A stretch of DNA of 64,000 bases, from contig NZ_MZMU01000012.1 in assembly GCF_004123835.1 (NCBI RefSeq), positions 868,001 to 932,000 on the forward strand. The letters run 5' to 3'. The notes under the pieces were generated by a model. The model was not told the DNA's origin. It worked only from the letters and a program-made list of their open reading frames with translations, and searched no databases. The DNA is from Rhizobium leguminosarum. GTDB lineage: Bacteria; Pseudomonadota; Alphaproteobacteria; Rhizobiales; Rhizobiaceae. Shown here one piece after another: positions 24,684 to 33,993 of the stretch; positions within the stretch are counted from its first letter, which is position 1, and each line of letters starts with the position of its first letter. Both the position numbers and the translations under genes were made by a program.

Positions 24684-25751
24684 TCACGTCTTGTAGATCA
24701 GCCAGCTCTTGGTGAAATCCTTCTGCATTCCGTCCTGATAGAGGATGGTGCAGTTGCGGCCGGCATTCTTGGCGCCGTAAAGGGCGATGTCGGTCTTGCT
24801 ATAGAGTTCGCCGGCATCCCCGGCGCTGGAGGCCATGCAGATGCCGATCGAGACGGTAACCGGACCGTAATTCACTCGCGTACGGGAGTTCTTGAAGGGC
24901 GTCGTCTCCAGCGTGCGACGAATGCGCTCGGCGATCGCGGTCACTTCCTCGGGTGTGTTGCCATCGATGATGAGGGCGAACTCCTCACCGCCGGTGCGGG
25001 CAACGAAGATGTCACGGCGGACATTGCTGCGGATGACGGAGGCGACGGTGGCGAGCACCTTGTCGCCGACCGGATGGCCGTAGGTGTCGTTGATCTTCTT
25101 GAAATTGTCGATGTCGCAGAGCAGCAGCGCCGTCACCGGCCGCATGCTCGAATTGTCGAAAATGGCGGCGAGGCGGTCGTCGAAGGCGCGGCGGTTGGAA
25201 AGGCGCGTCAGCGAGTCGGTGTTGGCGATGCGCTTGTATTCGTCGAGTTCCTTGCGGACCTGATCCATCTCCTGCGAGCGCTGGACGACGTCCTCGACGG
25301 TGCGTTCGCCATGCGCCATGGTGTCGCCGGTCGCCTGGCTCAGGAGATCGATGGCGTTTTCGATCAGTTCGACGCTGGCATTGCTCTTGGAGGTGATGCG
25401 CTTGTGGGTCTCGCCGAGCAGCCTGGTATAACTTTCGAGCGAGCTCTGCTCCTGCCTGAGAATGCGCAGCAGGCCATCGAGTTCGCCGGCAATGCGCGTA
25501 TGGGCATCGTCGAAGACGCGGGCCGGGCTGTGGGTGAAATGCTGCGCGCCGAGCGCATCGAGTTCGGCCTGGGTCACCTGGCCGCCGAGGGCCGCGAGCT
25601 CGCGGGTCAGGGCCGGATTGGAGCCGATATAGGCCTCGTAGAAGAGCTGGTAATTGCGCGGTATCGGCGCGACGCCCATGGAGCGCATGGCATAGGTGAT
25701 CTGACCCGCAACGTCGGGAACCGGCACCTTGGGCGCGACAGCCGTATTCAT
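24684..25751 (-). CDS. Diguanylate cyclase (GGDEF domain)
   Basis: A 355-residue protein. The N-terminal 170 residues are helical with no clear known domain; it may sense an intracellular signal. The GGDEF domain follows from about 185: SLTRLSNRRAFDDRL, LLLCDIDNFKKINDTYGH and the active-site GGEEF near 270. The catalytic motif is intact, so it should make cyclic di-GMP from two GTP. The product-inhibition RxxD site is not in its usual place (VRRD is seen). No membrane segment is apparent, so it is probably cytoplasmic. Confidence 0.92.
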   Translation of the reverse strand: MNTAVAPKVPVPDVAGQITYAMRSMGVAPIPRNYQLFYEAYIGSNPALTRELAALGGQVTQAELDALGAQHFTHSPARVFDDAHTRIAGELDGLLRILRQEQSSLESYTRLLGETHKRITSKSNASVELIENAIDLLSQATGDTMAHGERTVEDVVQRSQEMDQVRKELDEYKRIANTDSLTRLSNRRAFDDRLAAIFDNSSMRPVTALLLCDIDNFKKINDTYGHPVGDKVLATVASVIRSNVRRDIFVARTGGEEFALIIDGNTPEEVTAIAERIRRTLETTPFKNSRTRVNYGPVTVSIGICMASSAGDAGELYSKTDIALYGAKNAGRNCTILYQDGMQKDFTKSWLIYKT

Positions 25752-26098
25752 CCGGCGAACTCCTCATATATTCAAAGGCAATATTCTATTTGTTAGCTTA
25801 AATTTCTTGGGAAAAGATTAAAGCGATATATACCAAAGATTACATACGACAAATGCCCCATGGGGTAATACTTCGATCAGGCCTATGATTCTCCATGGAA
25901 AAACGTATCTTTAGTGAGACAGTGCATACTCGCTGAGCGGGTACAGTGTCTGAAAAACTTACAGTTCTTCTCTGCCGGAGACCGTATTCATCTTGTCGAC
26001 AGCTGGTTTTGGCCGTTTCGTATTGCAGGCCCGGTATTTCGGCGTGATATTTCTTGGTGGCAAACCCGATCGTAGCCTGCAAGCCAGGGCGTGAGATC
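25752..26098. other. AT-richer intergenic region, no gene seen
   Basis: About 350 bases upstream of the diguanylate cyclase gene. It has lower GC than its surroundings and should hold that gene's promoter. An 80-codon minus-strand frame here lacks any recognisable feature. Confidence 0.4.
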
Positions 26099-26305
26099 GT
26101 GGAAACCTCCCGTCATATTTCTTTCGCTATCCTCGCCTTCACCGTCCTCGCCGCCGGCACCTTGCTGCTGGAGCACACCGGCTTCTTCGCCGGCGCTTTC
26201 CGCACGGAGATCCTGGCAAGGGTCGATGCCGGGGATGTGGTGGGTGTGGGCGACGCGGTGACGGCGCGGGATGTCAGCGCGTCGGATAAGGCGTCGGCAC
26301 GGTAG
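26099..26305 (+). CDS. Small hypothetical membrane protein
   Basis: A 68-residue protein if it starts at the GTG at 26099; an in-frame GTG at 26054 would add 15 residues. It begins with a hydrophobic helix (SFAILAFTVLAAGTLLLEH), either a membrane anchor or an uncleaved signal. A polar C-tail (ARVDAGDVVGVGDAVTARD) follows. No family is recognised. It ends 26 bases before the convergent fumA stop. The opposite-strand frame looks like a shadow. Moderate doubt remains whether it is expressed. Confidence 0.45.
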   Translation: METSRHISFAILAFTVLAAGTLLLEHTGFFAGAFRTEILARVDAGDVVGVGDAVTARDVSASDKASAR

Positions 26306-26331
26306 AGCAGGCGGCAACGCAACCTGGCCCA

Positions 26332-27939
26332 TCACCCCAAATTCAGTTCCTGGAAGAAATCATTCCCCTTGTCGTCGATGACGATGAAGGCGGGGAAGTC
26401 TTCGACTTCGATCTTCCAGACCGCTTCCATGCCGAGTTCGGGATATTCGAATACTTCAACCTTGCGGATACAGTCCTGGGCAAGACGGGCGGCGGGACCG
26501 CCGATCGAGCCAAGATAGAAGCCGCCGTGCTTCTTGCAGGCCTCGCGCACGGCGCGCGAGCGGTTGCCCTTGGCGAGCATCACCATCGAGCCGCCGAAGG
26601 ACTGGAACTGGTCGACGTAACTATCCATGCGCCCGGCCGTCGTCGGGCCGAAGGAGCCGGAGGCGTAACCGACCGGCGTCTTGGCGGGGCCGGCGTAATA
26701 GACCGGGTGGTTTTTCAGGTAGTCGGGCATGCCTTCGCCCTTTTCCAGCCGTTCGCGGATCTTGGCATGGGCGAGGTCGCGGGCGACGATGATGGTACCG
26801 GTCAATGACAGGCGGGTCTTGACGGGATGCCTGGAGAGTTCGGCGAGCACCTCGGCCATCGGCCGGTTGAGATCAATGCGCACCGTCGATTCCGACAGTT
26901 TCGCCTCGTCGATCTCGGGCATGTATTTCGACGGATCGGTTTCGAGCTGCTCGACGAAGATGCCGTCGCGGGTGATGCGGCCCTTGGCCTGACGGTCGGC
27001 GGAACAGGAGACGCCGAGGCCGATCGGCAGCGAAGCACCATGGCGGGGCAGGCGGATGACACGCACGTCATGACAGAAATACTTGCCGCCGAACTGGGCG
27101 CCGACGCCCATCTGCTGGGTCAGCTTATGGATTTCCTTCTCCATCTCGATGTCGCGAAAAGCGTGGCCGCTCTCGGAACCTTCGGTCGGCAGCTCGTCGA
27201 GATAGCGGGTGGAGGCGAGCTTCACGGTTTTGAGGTTCATCTCGGCCGAGGTGCCGCCGATGACGATCGCCAGATGGTAGGGAGGACAGGCTGCCGTCCC
27301 TAACGTCAGGATCTTCTCCTTGAGGAAGTCGATCATCCTGTCATGGGTCAGGAGCGAGGGGGTGCCCTGGTAGAGGAAGGTCTTGTTGGCCGAGCCGCCG
27401 CCCTTGGCGACGAAGAGGAATTCATAGGCGTCGGTGCCTTCCTCGTAGATGTCGATCTGGGCCGGCAGGTTGTTCTTGGTGTTCCTTTCCTCGAACATCT
27501 TGATGGGGGCGAGCTGCGAGTAACGCAGGTTCTTCTTCTCATAGGCATCCATGACGCCGCGCGCCAGCGCCGCCGTATCTTCACCTTCGGTCCAGACCCT
27601 GCGGCCCTTCTTGCCCATGATGATCGCGGTGCCGGTATCCTGGCACATGGGCAGCACGCCGCCGGCGGCGATGTTGGCGTTCTTCAGCAGGTCATAGGCG
27701 ACGAAGCGGTCATTGTCGGTCGCCTCCGGATCGTCGAGGATCGAGGCGAGCTGCTTCAGATGGCCGGGGCGCAGCAGATGGTTGATGTCGGCAAAGGCGG
27801 TTTCGGCAAGCAGACGAATGCCTTCGGGCTCGACGGTCAGGATTTCCTGGCCCTTGAACGTGTCGACCGAGACATGGTCGCCGCTGAGCTTGCGATAGGG
27901 GGTGGTATCCTTGCCGAGGGGGAAGAGATCGTCAGCCAT
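26332..27939 (-). CDS. fumA: Class I fumarate hydratase (iron-sulphur)
   Basis: A 535-residue class I fumarase with fused alpha and beta parts. The N-terminal half has VLPMCQDTGTAIIMGKKG and CPPYHLAIVIGGTSAEMNLK with [4Fe-4S] ligand Cys residues. The C-terminal half has GPTTAGRMDSYVDQFQSFGG. It interconverts fumarate and malate in the TCA cycle and is oxygen- and iron-sensitive. An unrelated class II fumarase gene (fumC) lies 1.1 kb away, so the cell has two fumarases for different iron or oxygen conditions. Confidence 0.94.
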   Translation of the reverse strand: MADDLFPLGKDTTPYRKLSGDHVSVDTFKGQEILTVEPEGIRLLAETAFADINHLLRPGHLKQLASILDDPEATDNDRFVAYDLLKNANIAAGGVLPMCQDTGTAIIMGKKGRRVWTEGEDTAALARGVMDAYEKKNLRYSQLAPIKMFEERNTKNNLPAQIDIYEEGTDAYEFLFVAKGGGSANKTFLYQGTPSLLTHDRMIDFLKEKILTLGTAACPPYHLAIVIGGTSAEMNLKTVKLASTRYLDELPTEGSESGHAFRDIEMEKEIHKLTQQMGVGAQFGGKYFCHDVRVIRLPRHGASLPIGLGVSCSADRQAKGRITRDGIFVEQLETDPSKYMPEIDEAKLSESTVRIDLNRPMAEVLAELSRHPVKTRLSLTGTIIVARDLAHAKIRERLEKGEGMPDYLKNHPVYYAGPAKTPVGYASGSFGPTTAGRMDSYVDQFQSFGGSMVMLAKGNRSRAVREACKKHGGFYLGSIGGPAARLAQDCIRKVEVFEYPELGMEAVWKIEVEDFPAFIVIDDKGNDFFQELNLG

Positions 27940-28132
27940 CGAAGTGACCTTTCTGGTAGGGCGTCGCTAGATTGGAACCGGTCTAAATCCGCCGCGGGGC
28001 AAAAGCAATCAGGACCACGCGCGGCGGATGAGGCGAACCGTCGAAATCGGTCCGACAAAAAGACGACTTCAAGTTGCCTTCTGTTCGAGGCCAGTACATA
28101 TTCCCGGCAGCGTTAACCTGCCGGGGCTTCCA

Positions 28133-28966
28133 ATGACAAATGCAAAGCCAACTGCTGTCGACGACCTTCTCGTTTTTTTCGAAGACAATTGGATCCGTGG
28201 GAATCTGCTGCGCCTCTCCAGCGATCCAGAGGGAGCGGACATGTATGTTCGCTTCGTCAATGGCGTGCGTGTCGACGCCAAACATGGGCCTGACCACGAA
28301 ACGATCATAAGGGGCGAATACGGAACCTTCAAACTGAAACCTGACGGTCACTTCGAGTACGAGCTGGACTACACGCTCGACGTCGTGAAAAATTTAACGA
28401 AATACGATCAGCTCATCGAGAAGCTGAGCTTCAAGATGTCCGATGGCTCAGGAGGCACGGACCTCGGCGTGCTGACCCTTGCGATCGACGGCGTCAACGA
28501 AGGCGAAAAATACCACGAAATCCTGGATTTCGACGATCTGGGCGTCTTATCGAGGGCCGATAATTTCTCTCTGCCTGACTATCGCAACTTTGCGCTCTCG
28601 GTGAATGGCAGCCACGAGGTGACGCTTCTGAACGGCATCGTCTACGACACGATCCCGGGCGTCAACGCCATCACCGAGGACGGTTTCAGCGATACCGTTC
28701 TATCGCCGGGTTCTGCGCCCGTAAGCTTGAAAATGCTCGATGGCGGGGAATTCACCTTTCAGAGCGTTTCGATTGCCGAATTGTCGGCAGCGCCCTTTCA
28801 CCTGACGCTCACCGCGCTGAACGACGGCCAGATCGTCTATCAGCAGGAACTCGAGGTCACCGGCCCCACTCTCGAGGTCAATCTCGAAGACATCGAAGAA
28901 ATCCGTTTCGACTTCATGGGCAATTCTGTCGTGATGGACAATTTTTCGCTGTTTGCCTTGCTATAG
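28133..28966 (+). CDS. VCBS-type (cadherin-like) domain protein, hypothetical
   Basis: A 277-residue acidic protein starting at the ATG at 28133 (MTNAKPTAVDD). Residues 5-125 read as one VCBS repeat: AVDDLLVFFEDNWIRGNLL, GEYGTFKLKPDGHFEYELDY and SDGSGGTDLGVLTLAIDGVNE. The remaining 150 residues resemble a PEP/jelly-roll-like adhesive domain (DFDDLGVLSRADNFSLPDY). There is no signal peptide, as in many type I-secreted adhesins, but the glycine-rich calcium repeats of those are missing. It could be a fragment of a larger adhesin or a small surface protein. It lies between two fumarase genes without an obvious link. Confidence 0.7.
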   Translation: MTNAKPTAVDDLLVFFEDNWIRGNLLRLSSDPEGADMYVRFVNGVRVDAKHGPDHETIIRGEYGTFKLKPDGHFEYELDYTLDVVKNLTKYDQLIEKLSFKMSDGSGGTDLGVLTLAIDGVNEGEKYHEILDFDDLGVLSRADNFSLPDYRNFALSVNGSHEVTLLNGIVYDTIPGVNAITEDGFSDTVLSPGSAPVSLKMLDGGEFTFQSVSIAELSAAPFHLTLTALNDGQIVYQQELEVTGPTLEVNLEDIEEIRFDFMGNSVVMDNFSLFALL

Positions 28967-28996
28967 GCCGGGGGGAGTCGAGGCGTTGCGGCATAT

Positions 28997-29046
28997 CCCC
29001 TTCTCCCTGCGAGCGGGGAGAAGGTGGCGGCAGCCGGATGAGGGGC
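28997..29046. repeat. RIME-like half element
   Basis: A single arm with the CCCTTCTCC...GGGGAGAAGGTGGCGGCAG layout followed by CCGGATGAGGGGC. It matches one end of the longer elements at 19120, 24453 and 52283 and sits between the convergent VCBS and fumC genes. Confidence 0.7.
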
Positions 29047-29065
29047 TGTGGCCTATGCGACCTTC

Positions 29066-30457
29066 CTACTTCGGTCCGATCATCGTCTCCGGACGCACAA
29101 TCGCATCATATTCTTCCGACGTCACCAGACCGCTGGCAAGCGCCTCTTCCTTCAGCGTCGTGCCGTTCTTGTGGGCAGTTTTGGCGATTTTGGCGGCCGC
29201 GTCGTAGCCGATCTTCGGGGCGAGGGCGGTTACCAGCATCAGCGAGCGTTCGAGGCCGGCCTTGATATTGTCCTCGCGCGCCTCGATGCCGACGACGCAA
29301 TTGTCGGTGAAGGAGACGGCGGCGTCGGCGAGGAGCTGGACCGACTGCAGGAAATTATAGGCCATCATCGGATTGTAGACGTTGAGTTCGAAATGGCCCT
29401 GGCTGTCGGCGAAGGTCAGAGCCGCGTTGTTGCCGAAGGTATGGATGCAGACCTGCGTCAGCGCCTCGCATTGGGTCGGATTGACCTTGCCGGGCATGAT
29501 CGAGGAGCCGGGCTCGTTTTCCGGCAGTGCAAGCTCGCCCAAGCCGGCGCGCGGGCCGGAACCGAGCAGGCGGATATCGTTGGCAATCTTGAAGAGGGCG
29601 GCGGCTGCCGCATTGATGGCGCCGTGGGAAAAGACCATGCTGTCATGCGAGGCGAGCGCCTCGAACTTGTTCGGCGCAGTGACGAAAGGCATGCCTGTGA
29701 TGGCGGCGATCTCTTCGGCGACCTTTTCGGCAAAACCCACCGGCGCATTGAGGCCGGTGCCGACGGCAGTACCGCCCTGGGCGAGTTCGCAGAGACCAGG
29801 CAGGGTCATCTCGATGCGCTTGATGGCGGAGCCGACCTGGGCGGCATAACCCGAAAATTCCTGGCCGAGCGTCAGCGGCGTCGCATCCTGGGTGTGGGTG
29901 CGGCCGATCTTGATGATGTGGCTGAATTCGGTGACCTTCATGTCGAGAGCGGCATGCAGGTGCTTCAGGGCCGGCAGCAGGTGATGGGCGATCTGCTCGG
30001 CGCAGGCGATGTGCATGGCCGTCGGATAGGTGTCGTTCGACGACTGGCTCATGTTGACGTGATCGTTCGGATGCACCGGCTTCTTGGAACCCATGACGCC
30101 GCCGAGCATTTCTATCGCACGATTGGAGATCACTTCATTGGCGTTCATGTTCGACTGTGTGCCAGAACCGGTCTGCCAGACCACAAGCGGAAAATGGTCG
30201 TTCAGCTTGCCGTCGATCACTTCCTGCGCAGCTTCGACGATCGCCTTGCCGAGGGCCGGGTCGAGCTGGTCGAGCGCCATGTTGGCGCGGGCGGCGGCCT
30301 GCTTGACGATGCCGAGCGCACGCACGATCGACAGCGGCTGCTTTTCCCAGCCGATCTTGAAATTGCCGAGCGAACGCTCGGCCTGGGCGCCCCAATATCG
30401 GTCGGCAGCGACGTCGATCGGGCCAAAAGTATCGGTTTCGGTGCGGGTTGCGGTCAT
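29066..30457 (-). CDS. fumC: Class II fumarate hydratase
   Basis: A 463-residue homotetrameric, iron-free fumarase. It has the superfamily signature GSSIMPGKVNPTQCE near residue 318, the GSGTQSNMNANEV motif near residue 98 and HPNDHVNMSQSSNDTYPTA near 127. It catalyses the reversible hydration of fumarate to L-malate. It is encoded close to the unrelated class I enzyme fumA, with the VCBS protein between them. Its promoter lies in the AT-rich 403-base gap upstream. Confidence 0.96.
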   Translation of the reverse strand: MTATRTETDTFGPIDVAADRYWGAQAERSLGNFKIGWEKQPLSIVRALGIVKQAAARANMALDQLDPALGKAIVEAAQEVIDGKLNDHFPLVVWQTGSGTQSNMNANEVISNRAIEMLGGVMGSKKPVHPNDHVNMSQSSNDTYPTAMHIACAEQIAHHLLPALKHLHAALDMKVTEFSHIIKIGRTHTQDATPLTLGQEFSGYAAQVGSAIKRIEMTLPGLCELAQGGTAVGTGLNAPVGFAEKVAEEIAAITGMPFVTAPNKFEALASHDSMVFSHGAINAAAAALFKIANDIRLLGSGPRAGLGELALPENEPGSSIMPGKVNPTQCEALTQVCIHTFGNNAALTFADSQGHFELNVYNPMMAYNFLQSVQLLADAAVSFTDNCVVGIEAREDNIKAGLERSLMLVTALAPKIGYDAAAKIAKTAHKNGTTLKEEALASGLVTSEEYDAIVRPETMIGPK

Positions 30458-30860
30458 CAGCCTTGCCTTCCCTTTACATGCTGTTTTCGGGCATTTTCGA
30501 AAGATGAGGTCTTATAGGTTGGAAAGTCCGACAAGAAAACTGGACGCCGTGCGAAATATTGAAATCGGCAGTCATGTTTGCGCGGGCTTTTCGGCGTGCC
30601 TTTTAGGCCACTTTGGAAATTTTATGCGTCCTGGCGTTTTCGCCGCACTGGTCTGCTGGCAAAAATTCGGTAAAAAATTAACTAATAATTTCATAATTTT
30701 GTGTGAACTGCTGGGCGGCGCCGTGCAGGATCTCCGTCACACAGAATTGAGTCCGCCGGCGCTGGCGGCGCAGGCCGGTTTCTGATCAATGAGGCCCTAC
30801 GCTGCTTGAGTTTCGCGGGATTTGAGCTGAGAACAGCATGACACCGGGACTGGAATATAT
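30458..30860. promoter_or_regulatory. Intergenic promoter region between fumC and the L,D-transpeptidase gene
   Basis: A 403-base divergent region. An AT-rich stretch (about 30660-30705, AAAAATTCGGTAAAAAATTA onward) contrasts with the flanks and is the likely promoter area. No open frame in it looks genuine. Confidence 0.4.
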
Positions 30861-32774
30861 ATGACCTTCGTTTTTAAAAGCGCGGCATCCGCGTTGGCAA
30901 TTTCCTGCGGCGTGGCAGTGATGAGCACCGTTCCCGCGCATGCTTACACATTGATGGATATGCTGCGCGGCGACAGGCAGCGGACCCAGAGCACTATCTT
31001 CATGGACCAGATGCCGCCCGGCCGCGTAGGCCAGCGGGGCGGCGTTGGCGGATCGCTCGGCGGGCTCGACCCGGAAGCGCCGCTGCCGAAGGTGAGCGGT
31101 CCGCGCTATTACACCTATAAAACCGAAACGCTGCAGTTCGTCGATACCGGCAGGTTCGCCGATCCGGTCGTAACCGGCGCGGTTGCCGATGTTTCGGGCA
31201 GCGGTGATGCCAGCGCTGAGCCGGCCGTGCAGCGCCGTTTCCTGGCGCAGGCCAAGGTCCGCGCCAATGCTGACGTCGCAAAGGCGCTCGAAGCCTATTA
31301 CGGCGACAGCCGCAATCCGCTCGTCTGGGTCGAGGGCAACCAGATCAACGACCGCGCTAAGTCGGCGATGCTGGCACTTGCCGATGCGGCCCTCGTTGGC
31401 CTCGACCCGGCGGATTACGCCGTCCAGACGCCTGATATCGACCCGGCCAATCCCGATCCCACCTTCCGCGACCGGGCGCTGACACAGTTCGAGCTCGATC
31501 TCTCCGCCAAGGTGCTCGCCTTCGTGCAGGACACGGTGCGCGGCCGCATCGATCCGAACAAGATCTCCGGCTATCACGACTTCCAGCGCAAGATGGTCAA
31601 TCTGGCCCCGGTGCTGAAGCTTGCCCGCCTGAGCCCAGATGTCGGCGCCTATATCGCCAGTCGCTCGCCCGATAGTTCACAGTTCCAGGCGCTGAAGGCG
31701 GAGCTTGCCAAGCTTCGCGCCGCCGATGGCGGCAATGAGGAGCGAATCGTCGTTTCGCTCGACAGGCTGCTGAGGCCTGGCGACAGCTCGCCGGAGATCG
31801 CCAATATCATCAAGGCGATCGGCAAGCACGGTTCCGAAACGCTGAGGACCGACCATGCGGCAACGCTTGCTGCTTACGCCGACAGCATCGACTATTCGCC
31901 TGATATCGTCTCGCTGGTCGAGGATTTCCAGAAAGAGCGTGGGCTGAAGCCCGATGGCGTCATCGGCCAGGCGACAGTGCGTGCCATGACCGGCGGCGAT
32001 ACCAATGCCTCGAAGATCGACAAGCTCATCGTCGCCATGGAACAGGCGCGCTGGCTTCCAGAGGATCTCGGTTCCCGCTACGTCATGATCAACCAGCCGG
32101 CCTACATGGTCTACTACCACAATGACGGCAAGGAACAGCTGTCGATGCGCGTGGTGGTCGGCGGCAAGAACAACCAGACCTATTTCTTCGACGACGAAAT
32201 CGAGACGGTCGAGTTCAACCCTTTCTGGGGCGTACCGCAGTCGATCATCATCAACGAGATGCTGCCGAAGCTGCGCTCGGATCCGAACTATCTCGACCAG
32301 CTCGGTTATGAGGTCGAGGTGAACGGCCACGCCGTCGCCTCGTCGAGTGTCGACTGGTACGGCTCGACCAATAATGTTTCGGTGCGCCAGCCGCCGAGCA
32401 GCGACAATGCGCTCGGCGAACTGAAGATCCTGTTCCCGAACAGCCACGCGATCTACATGCACGACACGCCGTCGAAGAGCTTCTTCAAGCGCGACATGCG
32501 GGCGCTGAGCCACGGTTGCGTGCGCCTTGCCGATCCGCGCGCGATGGCGGCCGCCGTGCTCGGCACGACGACCGACGACATCGCCAAGCAGATCGCCAGC
32601 GGGCAGAACCATGCGGTCCGCGTGCCGCAGAAGATCCCGGTCTACGTCTCCTACTTCACCGCCTGGCCGAACAAGGAAGGCGTGGTGGAATATTTCGACG
32701 ACGTCTATGGCCGCGATGCCTATGTCGACAAGGCTTTTGATGCGACGAGCAAGGCGCGTGGGGCGCAGATCTGA
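30861..32774 (+). CDS. L,D-transpeptidase (YcbB/LdtD-like murein cross-linking enzyme)
   Basis: A 637-residue exported enzyme. An N-terminal signal (SAASALAISCGVAVMSTVPA, cleavage after AHA) is followed by a helical scaffold domain (about 130-320), a peptidoglycan-binding domain (SLVEDFQKERGLKPDGVIG, about 350-375) and a YkuD catalytic domain with the nucleophile motif HGCVRLADP near residue 549. It forms 3-3 cross-links in peptidoglycan, or attaches proteins to it, in the periplasm. Alphaproteobacteria of this group rely heavily on such enzymes. A GC-rich hairpin follows the stop codon. Confidence 0.93.
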   Translation: MTFVFKSAASALAISCGVAVMSTVPAHAYTLMDMLRGDRQRTQSTIFMDQMPPGRVGQRGGVGGSLGGLDPEAPLPKVSGPRYYTYKTETLQFVDTGRFADPVVTGAVADVSGSGDASAEPAVQRRFLAQAKVRANADVAKALEAYYGDSRNPLVWVEGNQINDRAKSAMLALADAALVGLDPADYAVQTPDIDPANPDPTFRDRALTQFELDLSAKVLAFVQDTVRGRIDPNKISGYHDFQRKMVNLAPVLKLARLSPDVGAYIASRSPDSSQFQALKAELAKLRAADGGNEERIVVSLDRLLRPGDSSPEIANIIKAIGKHGSETLRTDHAATLAAYADSIDYSPDIVSLVEDFQKERGLKPDGVIGQATVRAMTGGDTNASKIDKLIVAMEQARWLPEDLGSRYVMINQPAYMVYYHNDGKEQLSMRVVVGGKNNQTYFFDDEIETVEFNPFWGVPQSIIINEMLPKLRSDPNYLDQLGYEVEVNGHAVASSSVDWYGSTNNVSVRQPPSSDNALGELKILFPNSHAIYMHDTPSKSFFKRDMRALSHGCVRLADPRAMAAAVLGTTTDDIAKQIASGQNHAVRVPQKIPVYVSYFTAWPNKEGVVEYFDDVYGRDAYVDKAFDATSKARGAQI

Positions 32775-32800
32775 TATCGGATTTGATTGTTTATGCGAAC

Positions 32801-32830
32801 GGGCGGTCTTCGGGCCGCCCGGTTTGTTTT
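32801..32830 (+). terminator. Possible Rho-independent terminator after the L,D-transpeptidase gene
   Basis: The stem GGGCGG-TCTTCGGG-CCGCCC is followed by GGTTTGTTTT. The U tract is interrupted, so it may be a weak terminator. Confidence 0.5.
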
Positions 32831-32875
32831 GGGGTGTCTGCGTGCAAGAAATACGAGGAGAGGGCGCACCGTATG

Positions 32876-33038
32876 GCCCCTCATCCGCCTGCCGGCACCT
32901 TCTCCCCGCTGGGTAGAAGGGACGTTGCGGCGACGCCTCGCTCCTGATCAAGCAGTTCATGCGGTTGCAGCCGTGCCGCTGGCTCCTCTCTTCTCCCCAG
33001 CGGGGAGAAGGTGGTCCGAAGGGTCGGATGAGGGGGCC
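32876..33038. repeat. RIME-like inverted pair
   Basis: The left arm runs from GCCCCTCATCCGCCTGCCGG to CACCTTCTCCCCGCTGGG. The right arm begins TCTTCTCCCCAGCGGGGAGA and ends GGTCGGATGAGGGGG. The arms are inverted copies, but the spacer between them differs from the three longer elements. They fill the gap between convergent genes. Confidence 0.7.
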
Positions 33039-33072
33039 GCGGTCGCAAAGACATCGGCCTGATCGACAAGCC

Positions 33073-33789
33073 TCAGACGGCAACCTTCTCCACATATTCC
33101 CGCAACAGCCTCTCCACCAGCTCCGGTGTCAACTCATCGAAATGGGTGATGATGCGGTCGGGATTAAGCGTGCTCACCGGCACATCGGAATAACCGAAAG
33201 GCACGGCGATCGAGGGTACGCCGGCGTTTCTTGCGACCGCGATATCGTTGACGCTGTCACCGATCATCACGGTGCGGGTGATGTCGCCGCCGGCGCGTTC
33301 GATGGTGCCGGTGAGGTGGCGGGCGTCGGGCTTGCGGTATTCGAAGCTGTCGCCGCCGGTGATGGCGTCGAAATATCGGGTGAGGTCGAGCTTGCCGAGC
33401 AGGCCGAGCGCCAGGCTTTCCATCTTGTTGGTGCAGACGGCGAGGCGGTAACCCTGAGATTTCAGCCGGTCCATCGCGGCAACCAGGCCCGGATAGGGTT
33501 CGGTCCGGCCGGGCATATTGCCGGCATAATGGGCGACGAAACGCTCGACCAGCGGTGGCAAGGCGTCGCTTTCGAGCGGATGGCCGCGCAGCCGGCAGGC
33601 GCGCTCGATCATCACGCGGGCGCCCTGGCCGACGAGATGGGTGAGGTCGTCATAGCTGACCGGTTCGAGGTCAAGGGCCGCGATTGTATGGTTCAGGCTC
33701 TCGACCAGATCCACATGGGTATCGAGAAGGGTGCCGTCGAGATCGAAGACGACGAGCGCCGGGTGAGCGGGAGCAGGGGTCAAGGGCAT
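33073..33789 (-). CDS. gph: Phosphoglycolate phosphatase (HAD family)
   Basis: A 238-residue HAD hydrolase. It begins VVFDLDGTLLDTHVDLVESL with the nucleophile Asp, and has motif II AVCTNKM, Lys in YRKPDARH and the acidic motif MIGDSVNDIAVARNAG. These features fit Gph, which dephosphorylates 2-phosphoglycolate from DNA repair or RubisCO oxygenation. The start at 33789 (MPLTPAPAHPAL) is the first sensible ATG; the frame stays open for a further 1.9 kb upstream on this strand, but that part overlaps rpiA and other genes and is not coding. It diverges from rpiA. Confidence 0.92.
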   Translation of the reverse strand: MPLTPAPAHPALVVFDLDGTLLDTHVDLVESLNHTIAALDLEPVSYDDLTHLVGQGARVMIERACRLRGHPLESDALPPLVERFVAHYAGNMPGRTEPYPGLVAAMDRLKSQGYRLAVCTNKMESLALGLLGKLDLTRYFDAITGGDSFEYRKPDARHLTGTIERAGGDITRTVMIGDSVNDIAVARNAGVPSIAVPFGYSDVPVSTLNPDRIITHFDELTPELVERLLREYVEKVAV

Positions 33790-33993
33790 GTCTCTTTGAG
33801 CGATGGTCGTCTTGAGGAGCGATGGATCGTCCTGAGGTAGGCGATCATGCGGCGGAAAGCAACGTCCGGCGATGGCCGGGAGGGCTGCAGGCCTCTGTTT
33901 CGGCTTTTCATTTTCCGTGATGATTTTGACTTTCGTTTGCCAGGCGAGCCGTGTAAACAGCACATCCAACGCAATAATCGGAGCTGGCGGCGC

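Noticed and set aside
25988..26335. 115-codon minus-strand frame opposite the small membrane protein
   Set aside because: Its sequence is rich in His/Arg/Glu without hydrophobic core; the plus-strand alternative has a coherent membrane helix.
29048..30517. 489-codon plus-strand frame over fumC
   Set aside because: Antisense shadow of a well-conserved enzyme.
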